A stretch of 64,000 nucleotides of DNA, from positions 1,798,001 through 1,862,000 of the forward strand of contig CBDDHT010000004.1 of NCBI GenBank assembly GCA_965228615.1, written 5' to 3'. A program made the translations under genes and the position numbers. The DNA comes from CBDDHT01 sp965228615. GTDB lineage: Bacteria > Pseudomonadota > Alphaproteobacteria > Rhizobiales > Methyloligellaceae. Shown here piece by piece: positions 17,539 through 24,858 of this stretch. The first letter of the stretch is position 1. Every line of letters begins with the position of its first letter. The notes beneath the pieces were generated by a model. The model was not told the DNA's origin and searched no databases. It saw nothing but the letters and a program-made list of their open reading frames with translations.

Positions 17539-18459
17539 TTAGTCGCTTTTGACTGCCACGCATCTTACGTTATTGCCAGACTCGCCGACACTTATAAGCC
17601 TTGTTCCTGACGGACACGTACAACCTGCATATGACGGAAAATCGAAAACTCCAGACGGGCAGAAGTTTGTACCCGCCGCCGCTGGCGAACTGACAGTCGT
17701 CAGGCTATCGGGAAAGATCGGAGAGTAGGTCTGTGGATCGTCCTCGCGGTGACGGCGGATCAGAGATTTCTGCTCGCCGCCGTTCAAATAGAAGCGGACA
17801 CCGCCCGTGAGCCGTGTGTAACTGTCTTCGCCGATATCTGCATTGGCATACACAGTCGCGGCGGCCTGCCATCCCGGCGAATATTCAAGTTCACCGGAAA
17901 ACAAGCTCTTTTCATTTTCGTAGTGATAGCCCGCCGAGAGCTTGAAATTATCGGTCGCGTACCAGGCCAGATCGATCTCGGTAAAAAAATGATCGTCGTC
18001 ACGGTTTGTGACCGCCAACCCATTGACAGTCGTCGGGACATCCACGCTCTCCCAGCCGGCAATACCGCCGAGTGTCCACTGACTGCGATAGATCTCGAAT
18101 TCAGCACCCAAGCGGCTGATCTTGATCGATTTCCATTGGTGATAGCTGCCATAGGCGCCGAAAAGAAATCGGCTCGGGTCACGCCTGAAGAGGTGGAACG
18201 CGGCGCCGCCATATTCCTCGCCGTCAACGATACCGATTTCACCGTCCACTTGGAAACCGAAGGCGTGACCGAGGGGCGCTGATAGCGCTCCGGTGACGAT
18301 GCCGGCTCCATCGCTATCGATATTACCGCCTTCGGCGGAAATTTTGGCGTTGATTCGGGAAACGGCCGGCCCGGAGTCGGCAAGGGCAGCCGGGATTGGC
18401 AGGGGCGCCATCAATGCAGCCACAGCCAAAAGGCGCAGTCTACGAGATCCGCAATACAT
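17539..18459 (-). CDS. exported beta-rich protein with cysteine C-terminus, paralogue 1
   Basis: 306 residues. The signal peptide covers residues 1-27 (cleavage after AALA), so it is exported. The mature part has alternating polar/aromatic strands ending in YLNGGEQ, like a small outer-membrane or surface barrel. A tail carries three cysteines in the pattern NFC...GCTCPSGT. About half its residues match the gene at 19043-20029, including GHAFGFQVDGE, GWESVDVPTT and NRDDDHFFTE. The family is not named. Tandem duplication is evident, and the tail may form disulfides. Confidence 0.8.
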   Translation of the reverse strand: MYCGSRRLRLLAVAALMAPLPIPAALADSGPAVSRINAKISAEGGNIDSDGAGIVTGALSAPLGHAFGFQVDGEIGIVDGEEYGGAAFHLFRRDPSRFLFGAYGSYHQWKSIKISRLGAEFEIYRSQWTLGGIAGWESVDVPTTVNGLAVTNRDDDHFFTEIDLAWYATDNFKLSAGYHYENEKSLFSGELEYSPGWQAAATVYANADIGEDSYTRLTGGVRFYLNGGEQKSLIRRHREDDPQTYSPIFPDSLTTVSSPAAAGTNFCPSGVFDFPSYAGCTCPSGTRLISVGESGNNVRCVAVKSD

Positions 18460-18667
18460 AATAATTCTCGTTACGCAGTACTAGAACAACTCGATGTACA
18501 CGGAAGAATGAGGCGACAATCCGCCAGGCAATGCGCCAACCGGGAGAAACTGCCTGGATTGAGACGATTAGTGCTTTGGAGTTGCGTTGCTGCAACACCG
18601 TGGGTTCGTGCCCACAACACCACAGGGCGGCTAAGACGCTCATGCGGCGTGCGACCTGCCGTGGCCT

Positions 18668-18892
18668 TTAGTCGACCGTTTTTGGCAGTTTATCCCTATG
18701 AAGTTCGCCGTGAATGCGCCCTAACCTGGACGTAAAACCGGACGTTATCTGGCTCGGGTGTTCGGGTTCCCAACTAATGAGCACAGCGCATTGCCTGATA
18801 CGATCAGCGTCGAATTCGCGGCCTACAACACCAAACTTGCCGTTCAGCTTCGACACGTCTAGCTGGATTTGTTCACCGAAAAGGCCATGCAT
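18668..18892 (-). pseudogene. decayed third copy of the exported barrel-like family
   Basis: Between the two intact paralogues, the minus strand encodes VSKLNGKFGVVGREFDAD. This matches VSKLNGKLSVEGGDFDSD of the gene at 19043-20029 at 12 of about 18 positions. After it the similarity weakens (FTSRLGRIHGEL against VTTPLGHAFGFQ), then the frame ends. No signal peptide or remaining barrel is found. I infer a truncated and frameshifted remnant. Confidence 0.6.
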
Positions 18893-19042
18893 GCCAGCCG
18901 TTCGAAGGCCGTCAGGTCGATCGCAAACGAGCGCCGGCCAGATAACGCTCTATTCACTGCTGCTAGCAACGTGATAGCGCGGCCATTCGCCAAGGGTCGC
19001 AATCAAGTCCAAATCCGTGCCAATGATTGCATTTGCGATGAT

Positions 19043-20029
19043 CTAGTCTATGTCGAGGATCTCGCAAGTTCCCTGCCTCGGCATTTCGGTCTTCGAGTCG
19101 CCGAAAGAAATGGTCTTGGCATAATAGCGGTAGCCACGCGTCTCAGAAGGCGGTCCGCCCGCGAAGTCCGTTCCTGATGGACAGGTACAGCCCGCATTCT
19201 CTTCCAGATCGAAGAAGGTTGTGGCTGGACAGAAATTTGTTGCCCCGTTGTTGGCTACCGTCACGATCGTTGGAAAGACTGGCAGGTATCCAAATGGATC
19301 GTCCTCGCGCTGCCTCCTCATCAAAGTCTTGTTCTCGTGACCGTTGAGATAGAATCGGAGACCACCGACGATACGGTTATATCCGTCCTCGCCAAAATCG
19401 TAATTGGCATAGATCGCTGCCGGCGTAGCATCCCAGCGGGGCATGTATTCAAATGAACCAGATGCAAGATTCTGCTCGTTTTCATAGTGATAACCGCCGG
19501 CGATCCGGAGATTTTCCTTTGGGTACCAGGAGAGATCCAACTCGGTGAAAAAGTGATCGTCATCCCTATTGGTCACCACAAGACCGTTGAGCGTCGTCGG
19601 AACATCGACACTCTCCCAGCCGCCGATACCACTCAGCGTCCAACGACCGCGATAGAGTTCCATTTCGCCGCCGATGCGGCTGATATTGGTCCCGTTCCAT
19701 TCATGATAGCTGCCGAAAGCCCCAAAGAGGTAGCGACCGGGATCGCGCGTAAACAAGTGGAAGGATGCTCCTCCCAGCACTTCATTGTCCACAATGCCGA
19801 GATCGCCGTCGACCTGAAAACCGAATGCATGACCAAGCGGTGTCGTCACTGACCCACGGGCAAGCCCGCCATTGTCCGAATCGAAATCGCCGCCCTCTAC
19901 ACTCAACTTGCCGTTGAGCTTGGACACGGCCCTTCCCTGCTCGCTCGCCTGAACGACGGCAGAAGATGCAACAAACGCCAACACACACGTGGTCAGCACA
20001 CCACACAGGATGCCAGTCATACGCGACAT
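19043..20029 (-). CDS. exported beta-rich protein with cysteine C-terminus, paralogue 2
   Basis: 328 residues with a signal peptide ending near VQASEQ. Same architecture as paralogue 1: a glycine-rich first strand (SKLNGKLSVEGGDFDSD), aromatic-girdle-like strands (FHLFTRDPGRYLFGAFGSYHEW), a strand pair closing with RFYLNGHENKT, then a NFCP...GCTCPSGT cysteine tail. Conserved NRDDDHFFTELDLSWY suggests a shared fold. Strong self-similarity of neighbours suggests gene duplication; it is probably monocistronic. The function is unknown; an outer-membrane location is inferred from composition, not shown. Confidence 0.82.
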   Translation of the reverse strand: MSRMTGILCGVLTTCVLAFVASSAVVQASEQGRAVSKLNGKLSVEGGDFDSDNGGLARGSVTTPLGHAFGFQVDGDLGIVDNEVLGGASFHLFTRDPGRYLFGAFGSYHEWNGTNISRIGGEMELYRGRWTLSGIGGWESVDVPTTLNGLVVTNRDDDHFFTELDLSWYPKENLRIAGGYHYENEQNLASGSFEYMPRWDATPAAIYANYDFGEDGYNRIVGGLRFYLNGHENKTLMRRQREDDPFGYLPVFPTIVTVANNGATNFCPATTFFDLEENAGCTCPSGTDFAGGPPSETRGYRYYAKTISFGDSKTEMPRQGTCEILDID

Positions 20030-20337
20030 CGCAGTCTCTCCTCATACGCAATACTACTAAAAGGAGACCTCGGCTCTGACTTAACGCGTTGAAATGTGGC
20101 GAAGATTCGTCAGGGTAACGGATTGCCTGTCAATTCACGGGCCTGAAGGCTTCGTTTCGACTTGGGCGTTGCGAAAATGTCACGAATCAGTCGTCGAAAA
20201 CGGGTTCAGACGACAAATGGCATTCGTTTTTAGTTGGATCTCATAGTCAGCGCATATTTAACTTGCGCTTATGGATGTAATTAACTGTTTTTAATGATTT
20301 TTATCTAATTTTTTTGGCCTGAAAAAGCCAATGTCGG
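20030..20337. other. AT-rich intergenic region
   Basis: Upstream region of the barrel-like gene and 3' region of the ribbon-helix-helix gene. Poly-T runs and a TTGGC...GCCAA hairpin occur near 20315-20335. The T-run precedes the hairpin on the plus strand, so it is not a standard terminator for the minus-strand gene. No gene is seen. Confidence 0.5.
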
Positions 20338-20637
20338 TTAGCTCGCATAGACATTGATGTACTTCAGGCAAATGACACGCAGGCAAGACGCGAGATTCTT
20401 GTCGTTTGCGACAATACACTCATCGTGAATGCGCTGAATGATCTCGGGAAGGCTGGTCTCTTCCTCTTGCGCCATTGTCTCCAGAACGCTCCAGAAGGCA
20501 CGCTCCAGCCTGATGGTCGTAGAATGACCGTGGATTCGGAAGCCGCGCTTTTCGGGAGAGAATTCAGTGATCTGATCGGTCGTGCAGGCGTTGAACATGT
20601 GGTCCAATACGCTCTTGTTATCGAGATAGATTGCCAT
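20338..20637 (-). CDS. ribbon-helix-helix domain protein (RHH_4 type)
   Basis: 99-residue putative DNA-binding protein. The family block runs from GFRIHGHSTTIRLERAFW through LETMAQEEETSLPEIIQRIHDE to NLASCLRVICLKYI, a pattern common in alphaproteobacteria. Proteins of this type act as small repressors, though few are characterised. It is divergent from the sulfur operon, with the structured leader between them, so it is a candidate local regulator of that operon (inference from position). Confidence 0.85.
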   Translation of the reverse strand: MAIYLDNKSVLDHMFNACTTDQITEFSPEKRGFRIHGHSTTIRLERAFWSVLETMAQEEETSLPEIIQRIHDECIVANDKNLASCLRVICLKYINVYAS

Positions 20638-20763
20638 TCAAACGACCTTTGCACGCAATCCCTTCATGGCACGTTGGCAATAAATACCACCTGTTGCCGC
20701 CCCTCTTACCTATCATAGCATAGACAAGCGGTGCCAAGCCGCAACCGTGCGATCGGGGCTCAT

Positions 20764-20902
20764 AGCCTGACTCGAAAGTCCTGAAGCCAGCCCTCTCCCC
20801 CGACCTAACTACCCAATAAGGGTACCCTCGGGGTGGCTGGACCGCGGGAGAGGGCTGGCCGAGGCAAGGAAAGTCGCCATTGGGCGGCTTTCGAATCAGG
20901 CT
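20764..20902 (+). promoter_or_regulatory. long folded 5' leader of the sulfur operon, candidate sul1-type RNA element
   Basis: Multibranched RNA fold seen directly in sequence. Closing stem P1 pairs 20764-20778 with 20888-20902 (14 of 15 pairs). Stem P2 is a perfect 14-bp helix, 20786-20799 with 20846-20859 (arm GCCAGCCCTCTCCC). Inside P2, TACCC/GGGTA forms a nested hairpin with flanking CCGA/TCGG. After P2, AAGTCGCC pairs with GGGCGGCTT around an ATTG loop at about 20871-20890, competing with the inner end of P1. It ends 30 bases before the first ATG. From memory, the sul1 RNA motif precedes alphaproteobacterial sulfur operons, which fits, but the match is untested. Confidence 0.7.
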
Positions 20903-20932
20903 CATTGCCTGCAACAGATCGAAGGGAGGCCC

Positions 20933-21424
20933 ATGGAGTTCTTTAAGAAGACACTCGACCCGGTCATTGCGCTGGCCGCCATCGCCGTGCTCGATATCTT
21001 TCTCTTTCTGATTGTTGGCGCTTGGACGGTTGGGGGCGGCGAGACCATGATGACCGGTCTCATGGCCGAGGCCGTGCTGGGCGATGACCTGGAGCGCATA
21101 CCGTTCTGGTCTCTCGTCTTCCCGCCCGATGCCAGCTACTGGAAAATCTATATCAGCCTCGGCATGCTGTTCGGTGCCTTCGTCGGTGCGGTGCTCTCGA
21201 AAGAGTTTCATATCCGTGTGCCGCGGCGCCTGTCGGAGTGGGTCCTGATTACCATTGGCGGCTTGTTGATGGGCATCGGTATTCGTCTTGCCTTTGTGTG
21301 CAATGTCTCGACGTTCTTCGGGCTGACACCCGAGCTGAACATGGGCGGCTATCTCGCAATCAGCGGCATTGTGGCCGGCGCCTGGGTCGGATCACTCATT
21401 TACAAGAAAATCCTGGAGGCCTGA
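20933..21424 (+). CDS. YeeE/YedE family sulfur-compound transporter, first half
   Basis: Inner-membrane protein of 163 residues with about four hydrophobic helices. Characteristic segments are SEWVLITIGGLLMGIGIRLAFVCN, where the cysteine lies in the conserved GCNV-like position, and the C-terminal GGYLAISGIVAGAWVG. YeeE/YedE (TsuA) proteins carry thiosulfate or related sulfur across the membrane using conserved cysteines. Here the family is split over two consecutive genes, as in the PmpA/PmpB pairs. GGGAGG precedes the ATG, and the second half follows after three bases. Confidence 0.88.
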   Translation: MEFFKKTLDPVIALAAIAVLDIFLFLIVGAWTVGGGETMMTGLMAEAVLGDDLERIPFWSLVFPPDASYWKIYISLGMLFGAFVGAVLSKEFHIRVPRRLSEWVLITIGGLLMGIGIRLAFVCNVSTFFGLTPELNMGGYLAISGIVAGAWVGSLIYKKILEA

Positions 21425-21427
21425 CCG

Positions 21428-22084
21428 ATGGGTGTTATTGGAGAATGCCTGGTTGCGTTTCTGTTTGGATCCGTCGTGGGCCTCCTCGTTCAGCGCTCGC
21501 GCTTCTGCAATACGGCAGCCCTTCGCGACGCGATGCTCTTTAAGAGCTTCCGAAACACCAAGGCCCTTCTGGTCGCGATGATGATCCTGACCATCGGCTT
21601 CACCGGATTCATATCGATCGGCGAAGGCAAGACCATGCATTTCGACGTCGGCGTCAATCAGATGGTGGGGCTATTCATCTTCGGAGTCGGTATGGTTCTG
21701 GCCGGAGCATGTACCGTCTCGACCTGGGTCAAGTCGGGCGAAGGCAATGTCGGTGCCATGTGGGCTCTCTTGTTTACCTTCATCGGCATGTTTCTGTTCT
21801 CTCTGGTCTGGTCCGCCAACTATTGGCCGCCGGCCCCTGCAAGCATGACGGGAGAGCCAAATCTCGAGGCCCTGCAATTCGGTTTTGCCAATGCGGAGAC
21901 GTTGCAGGAGACATTCGGCGTTCCGGCGGTCGTCTTCGGCGTCATCCAGGCGGCAGTGCTGTTCGTCATCTACCGGGCCATCCTGAAACGCGAGCGGTCC
22001 GAGCAGCTAGGCCAACCTGTGCAAGAGACATCAACGCAAAAACCGGCATCGGGAATGACCGGCTCGGAAATGCCGGCTGAATAG
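21428..22084 (+). CDS. YeeE/YedE family sulfur-compound transporter, second half
   Basis: 218 residues with about five hydrophobic helices. Conserved cysteines are in RSRFCNTAALRD and VLAGACTVSTWVKSGEGN, the latter being the family signature. The hydrophilic C-terminal tail is cytosolic and low-complexity. It presumably forms one channel with the preceding half-size protein. GGAGG is placed well before the ATG. Next in the operon is TusA, the usual sulfur acceptor for such importers. Confidence 0.88.
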   Translation: MGVIGECLVAFLFGSVVGLLVQRSRFCNTAALRDAMLFKSFRNTKALLVAMMILTIGFTGFISIGEGKTMHFDVGVNQMVGLFIFGVGMVLAGACTVSTWVKSGEGNVGAMWALLFTFIGMFLFSLVWSANYWPPAPASMTGEPNLEALQFGFANAETLQETFGVPAVVFGVIQAAVLFVIYRAILKRERSEQLGQPVQETSTQKPASGMTGSEMPAE

Positions 22085-22113
22085 ACCTGCAACGAAATTG
22101 GAGCTGAAAGAAA

Positions 22114-22422
22114 ATGGGATTATTCGGATTTGGCAACAAGGATCCGCAACCTGCGAAATCCGGAGGCCAGGTGACACTCAGCGATGGTGAGACCTACGCG
22201 ATCGCCGCTCGTGTCGACTGTCTCGGAGACAGTTGCCCGCGTCCTCAGCTCATGACCAAGAAGGCCGTCGGCAATGCAGACACTGCCGACGTGATCGAAG
22301 TTCTCATCGACAATCCAACCTCGATGGAAGCCATCCCGCCCATGTGCCCTGCACTCGGCGCGACCCACCTGGAAACCGTGAAGGCAGGACCGCAATGGCA
22401 GGTCTATCTGCGCAAGAATTAG
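22114..22422 (+). CDS. TusA family sulfurtransferase
   Basis: 102-residue sulfur carrier protein. The active-site Cys lies in GDSCPRPQLMTKKAV, the CPxP motif that forms the persulfide. The rest is the two-layer TusA fold ending in VYLRKN. A 25-residue N-terminal tail precedes the domain. In this position it is expected to take sulfane sulfur delivered by the YeeE pair and pass it to DsrE-type proteins (inference from context). A second cysteine in PPMCPALG is not the canonical site. Confidence 0.9.
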   Translation: MGLFGFGNKDPQPAKSGGQVTLSDGETYAIAARVDCLGDSCPRPQLMTKKAVGNADTADVIEVLIDNPTSMEAIPPMCPALGATHLETVKAGPQWQVYLRKN

Positions 22423-22454
22423 GTCTTCGACCAAGAACATAGGGAGAGCCTCAT

Positions 22455-22664
22455 ATGGCGATCGGCAGCACTCTGACCAAATCCTATGTTATCGCGGTCA
22501 CCGCGATTTCAGTGGTGAGCCTTGCCTATGTGTATGTCTCCCCGCCGCAATCCCTGACCACGGATCGCGATGGCGTGACGCACTTTACGCCGCCGGTTGC
22601 GCATCCGGAAACCGGAAAAGCCGTGCCGCTCGGCGACCTTATTCGCCACTACCGGGGAGACTAG
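22455..22664 (+). CDS. small single-pass membrane protein of the sulfur operon
   Basis: 69 residues with one N-terminal membrane segment (about 10-29), then a periplasmic-looking tail. The tail ends in AVPLGDLIRHYRGD, which resembles the VLDLVTHYMENPP segment of the third small protein three genes on. The family is not named. Both tails share the D-L-(I/V)-x-H-Y motif and may bind a common partner. AGGGAGAG precedes the ATG. Confidence 0.75.
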   Translation: MAIGSTLTKSYVIAVTAISVVSLAYVYVSPPQSLTTDRDGVTHFTPPVAHPETGKAVPLGDLIRHYRGD

Positions 22665-22669
22665 CCGCG

Positions 22670-22756
22670 ATGGAAATAGAGATCATTCTCCAGATCGTTT
22701 TGTTCGTCGTAGCGATGGCAGGTCTTTATCTCAGCTTCTTGAAAGATTCACTCTAG
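22670..22756 (+). CDS. 28-residue transmembrane miniprotein of the sulfur operon
   Basis: A very short gene: 28 residues beginning MEIEIILQIVLF and ending in LSFLKDSL, nearly all one membrane helix. It starts five bases after the previous stop and ends 15 bases before the next gene. Both neighbours are themselves small membrane proteins in one operon, which favours a real gene. Such peptides often stabilise membrane complexes (compare CydX). No database family is claimed. Confidence 0.6.
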   Translation: MEIEIILQIVLFVVAMAGLYLSFLKDSL

Positions 22757-22771
22757 GCGGGAGACAATCAT

Positions 22772-23041
22772 ATGGACAAAGCAAGCTTGTTTTTTTGCGC
22801 CGGATCGCTCGGCATCTGTCTGCTGATCGCTGCATTGGCTTTCCCGCTCGCAGCCAAATCCAAGACCGAGCTTGCGGCCTCGCGGTCCGTGACCTCCGCC
22901 GAACAGTTCGAGGATGTCGATCTTGGCGATTTCGGCATGGTCTCGGTCCTCGATCTTGTGACGCACTACATGGAAAACCCACCCGAAGTGCCCGCAGCAG
23001 GAGCGGCACCGGAAAAGAAAGTACGCTTTCAAGGCTGTTGA
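22772..23041 (+). CDS. small membrane protein with DL-x-HY tail, sulfur operon
   Basis: 89 residues. One N-terminal membrane segment (about 7-27, CAGSLGICLLIAALAFPLA) may be a lipoprotein-like or uncleaved signal. A tail contains LGDFGMVSVLDLVTHYMENPP and ends in a cysteine (KVRFQGC). The D-L-x-x-H-Y motif recurs in the 69-residue protein upstream. Its function is unknown. Together with the 28-residue peptide it looks like an accessory membrane complex for the sulfur importer. Confidence 0.72.
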   Translation: MDKASLFFCAGSLGICLLIAALAFPLAAKSKTELAASRSVTSAEQFEDVDLGDFGMVSVLDLVTHYMENPPEVPAAGAAPEKKVRFQGC

Positions 23042-23045
23042 GCGG

Positions 23046-24035
23046 ATGCGACCGGACGCCATGACACGATGGATATACAACGCTCTGTTTGTTGCTGCGC
23101 TGGTGTCAGGACCGGCAGCGCTGGCGGCCGCGGCTCCTTCTATCACTGCCGTTGACAAACTTGGCCCCGCTGTTGGCGTTGTTATCGACGTCCGCCCGAC
23201 CAGCATCTGTGAAACAGCAAGTCTCCCTCGGGCAAGATGCCTGCCGGCGAGCGACATTCTCGGACCACATGACCGATTGGCCAATCTCAGCGGGCTCCTA
23301 TGGCTGCTTGGCACGGCAGGTCTGACCGGCAAGGAGACCGTGCTCGTCGCTGGTACTCCGGCACGAGACCGGGATTTCATGGCCGGCCTCCTCTATCTGG
23401 CGGGACAATCGGCCGTTCAGGTTCTGACAACCCCCATTCCAAAAGCGGGTGTCGATCTGGAGCCCGGAGAGGCCCGCAGCAGCACACGTGATGTCGTATT
23501 TCAGGCACCTGTACGCAGCGAAGCCATCGTTCTGCGTTCCGAGCTTTTGCAGTCAATACGCTCCACAACACCGCCAATACTGCTCGACGGGCGCAGCGAG
23601 AGCGAATATTGGGGCCAGCGCGTCCGAGCCGCGCGTGGCGGCCATATCCCAGGCGCGCAGCATGTCGAGATTGCCCGTCTGAATGGCAAGACGATGCGTC
23701 GTTTGGCGGCATCAGATTCCGACGATGAAGGAAAGCCGATCGTCTACGGCCATGGTTCCCGTGACGGCATCGCCTTTCTGGCACGCCATGTATCGGCGGG
23801 ACGGGATGTCCGTGTCTACATGGAAGGATGGTCAGGCTGGGCGTCGGACGGCGCACTACCCGCAGATAGCGCAACGTATCCCGAACTCGTCCGCTCCAAG
23901 GATTCGAAGCAGCCGCCAGTTTCAAGCTCGCCGATTGGAATACGTTCTGTCGTCGCCGGTGCGGTTCTGGGTTCTCTCGGTTTATTGGTCGGAGGATTTT
24001 TGTTGGGCCGCCGAACGATCGCGGGAACAGGGTGA
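23046..24035 (+). CDS. exported tandem rhodanese-like protein lacking active-site cysteines
   Basis: 329 residues. A signal peptide or anchor lies at 8-30, with two rhodanese-like domains at about 40-130 and 160-275, then a C-terminal membrane anchor at 301-321 with basic residues after it. Domain 2 has the landmarks DGRSESEYWG (181-190) and GHIPGAQHVE (199-208), but the active-site loop reads VYGHGSRDG (233-241), glycine where rhodaneses carry the catalytic cysteine. Domain 1 also lacks a cysteine at the loop. It may be a binding or scaffold protein rather than an enzyme. Confidence 0.82.
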   Translation: MRPDAMTRWIYNALFVAALVSGPAALAAAAPSITAVDKLGPAVGVVIDVRPTSICETASLPRARCLPASDILGPHDRLANLSGLLWLLGTAGLTGKETVLVAGTPARDRDFMAGLLYLAGQSAVQVLTTPIPKAGVDLEPGEARSSTRDVVFQAPVRSEAIVLRSELLQSIRSTTPPILLDGRSESEYWGQRVRAARGGHIPGAQHVEIARLNGKTMRRLAASDSDDEGKPIVYGHGSRDGIAFLARHVSAGRDVRVYMEGWSGWASDGALPADSATYPELVRSKDSKQPPVSSSPIGIRSVVAGAVLGSLGLLVGGFLLGRRTIAGTG

Positions 24036-24037
24036 AG

Positions 24038-24331
24038 ATGATGGATGTCTTGATCATTGTTTCGACTGACGCCGCCAAAGATTATTTCGGCCCTTTGGCC
24101 CGGGCACTGAACCGGCGTGGCGCTTCCTGGGGTGCCTTCTTCACGAATGACGGGGTCAAGATTCTGACGGATGCATCGGTTGCAGCAAGCCTGGAACAGG
24201 CCGACCAGGCCTTCGCCTGTCACGAATCCTGGCATCGCCAACTAGACGAGACGCCCTGCCCCATCTCATTCGGCAGTCAGATGAATAACTCAGCGATGGT
24301 GGGCGAAGCCGACCGCGTCGTAAGCCTATAG
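24038..24331 (+). CDS. DsrE-family protein, sulfur relay
   Basis: 97 residues in the DsrE/F-like fold. A beta-alpha start (MDVLIIVST), FFTNDGVKILTD, then a cysteine at about 61 in AFACHESWHRQ, close to the active-cysteine position. It overlaps the previous stop region, and AGGGTGA lies just ahead of the ATG. An in-frame ATG at 24041 is also possible. It starts a set of three adjacent DsrE/F/H-like genes comparable to TusBCD. Not close enough to name individually. Confidence 0.75.
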   Translation: MMDVLIIVSTDAAKDYFGPLARALNRRGASWGAFFTNDGVKILTDASVAASLEQADQAFACHESWHRQLDETPCPISFGSQMNNSAMVGEADRVVSL

Positions 24332-24345
24332 ATGACGAGAAACGC

Positions 24346-24630
24346 ATGACGACAGATTCGAAGGCTGTTCTGGTTCTAGCGCGTGACGATCACGAAGAAG
24401 CGATGCGCGTCGCCGCAGGGCTGACGATCTTCGGTCATACCGTGAGGTTGGTCTTCATGGATCGACCGGTGTCGCCGGAGAGTGCGACAGGCGAACAGGC
24501 CGAACTTCTCGAACTCTCCGAAATCGAACCGGAGACAACTGTCGAAGAGATGAGGGATGCAATGGCCTTTCTCAATGCACGGGAACTGGGCGCTGCGATC
24601 ACCAAGGCGGATGTGGTGGTGAACATATGA
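24346..24630 (+). CDS. DsrE/DsrF-like protein, sulfur relay
   Basis: 94 residues with a Rossmann-like first half (AVLVLARDDHEEAMRVAAGL, TIFGHTVRLVFMDRPV) as in DsrE/F proteins. It has no cysteine at all, so it cannot be the sulfur-carrying subunit and is probably structural in a heteromer. It is the middle gene of the DsrE/F/H-like trio, and its stop overlaps the start of the next gene (ATGA). Confidence 0.7.
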   Translation: MTTDSKAVLVLARDDHEEAMRVAAGLTIFGHTVRLVFMDRPVSPESATGEQAELLELSEIEPETTVEEMRDAMAFLNARELGAAITKADVVVNI

Positions 24631-24827
24631 CATCCGACGCACCCAAGCTGCTCATATTGGATACCGGATTGTTCTGCGATCGGGAGACGGTCCGTAAAGC
24701 GCTGAGCAAGGCGACAACGCCAGGCGATACAGAGACACTCGAACTCAAACCAATCGTCATGCAGGAGGAAGACTGGGACGGGGTCGTCGACCGGATCCTT
24801 AGAATTGAAAAAATCATCACGATTTAA
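24627..24827 (+). CDS. DsrH-like small protein
   Basis: 66 residues. Begins with a beta strand (KLLILDTGLFCDRETVRKAL) carrying one cysteine, then an acidic loop and a helix. The size and position after a DsrF-like gene resemble DsrH/TusB. It starts at the ATGA junction with the preceding stop. Probably the third subunit of a DsrEFH-type sulfur-transfer complex; identification rests largely on context. Confidence 0.6.
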   Translation: MTSDAPKLLILDTGLFCDRETVRKALSKATTPGDTETLELKPIVMQEEDWDGVVDRILRIEKIITI

Positions 24828-24858
24828 GTACGCGAAAACCAAAGGTGGAGGAAACGAA

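Noticed and set aside
20300..20340. Rho-independent terminator for the ribbon-helix-helix gene
   Set aside because: The T-run is on the wrong side of the hairpin for that strand.
20618..21211. 197-codon minus-strand frame over the folded leader and first YeeE gene
   Set aside because: Covers the RNA leader and antisense of the YeeE membrane helices; low-complexity product.
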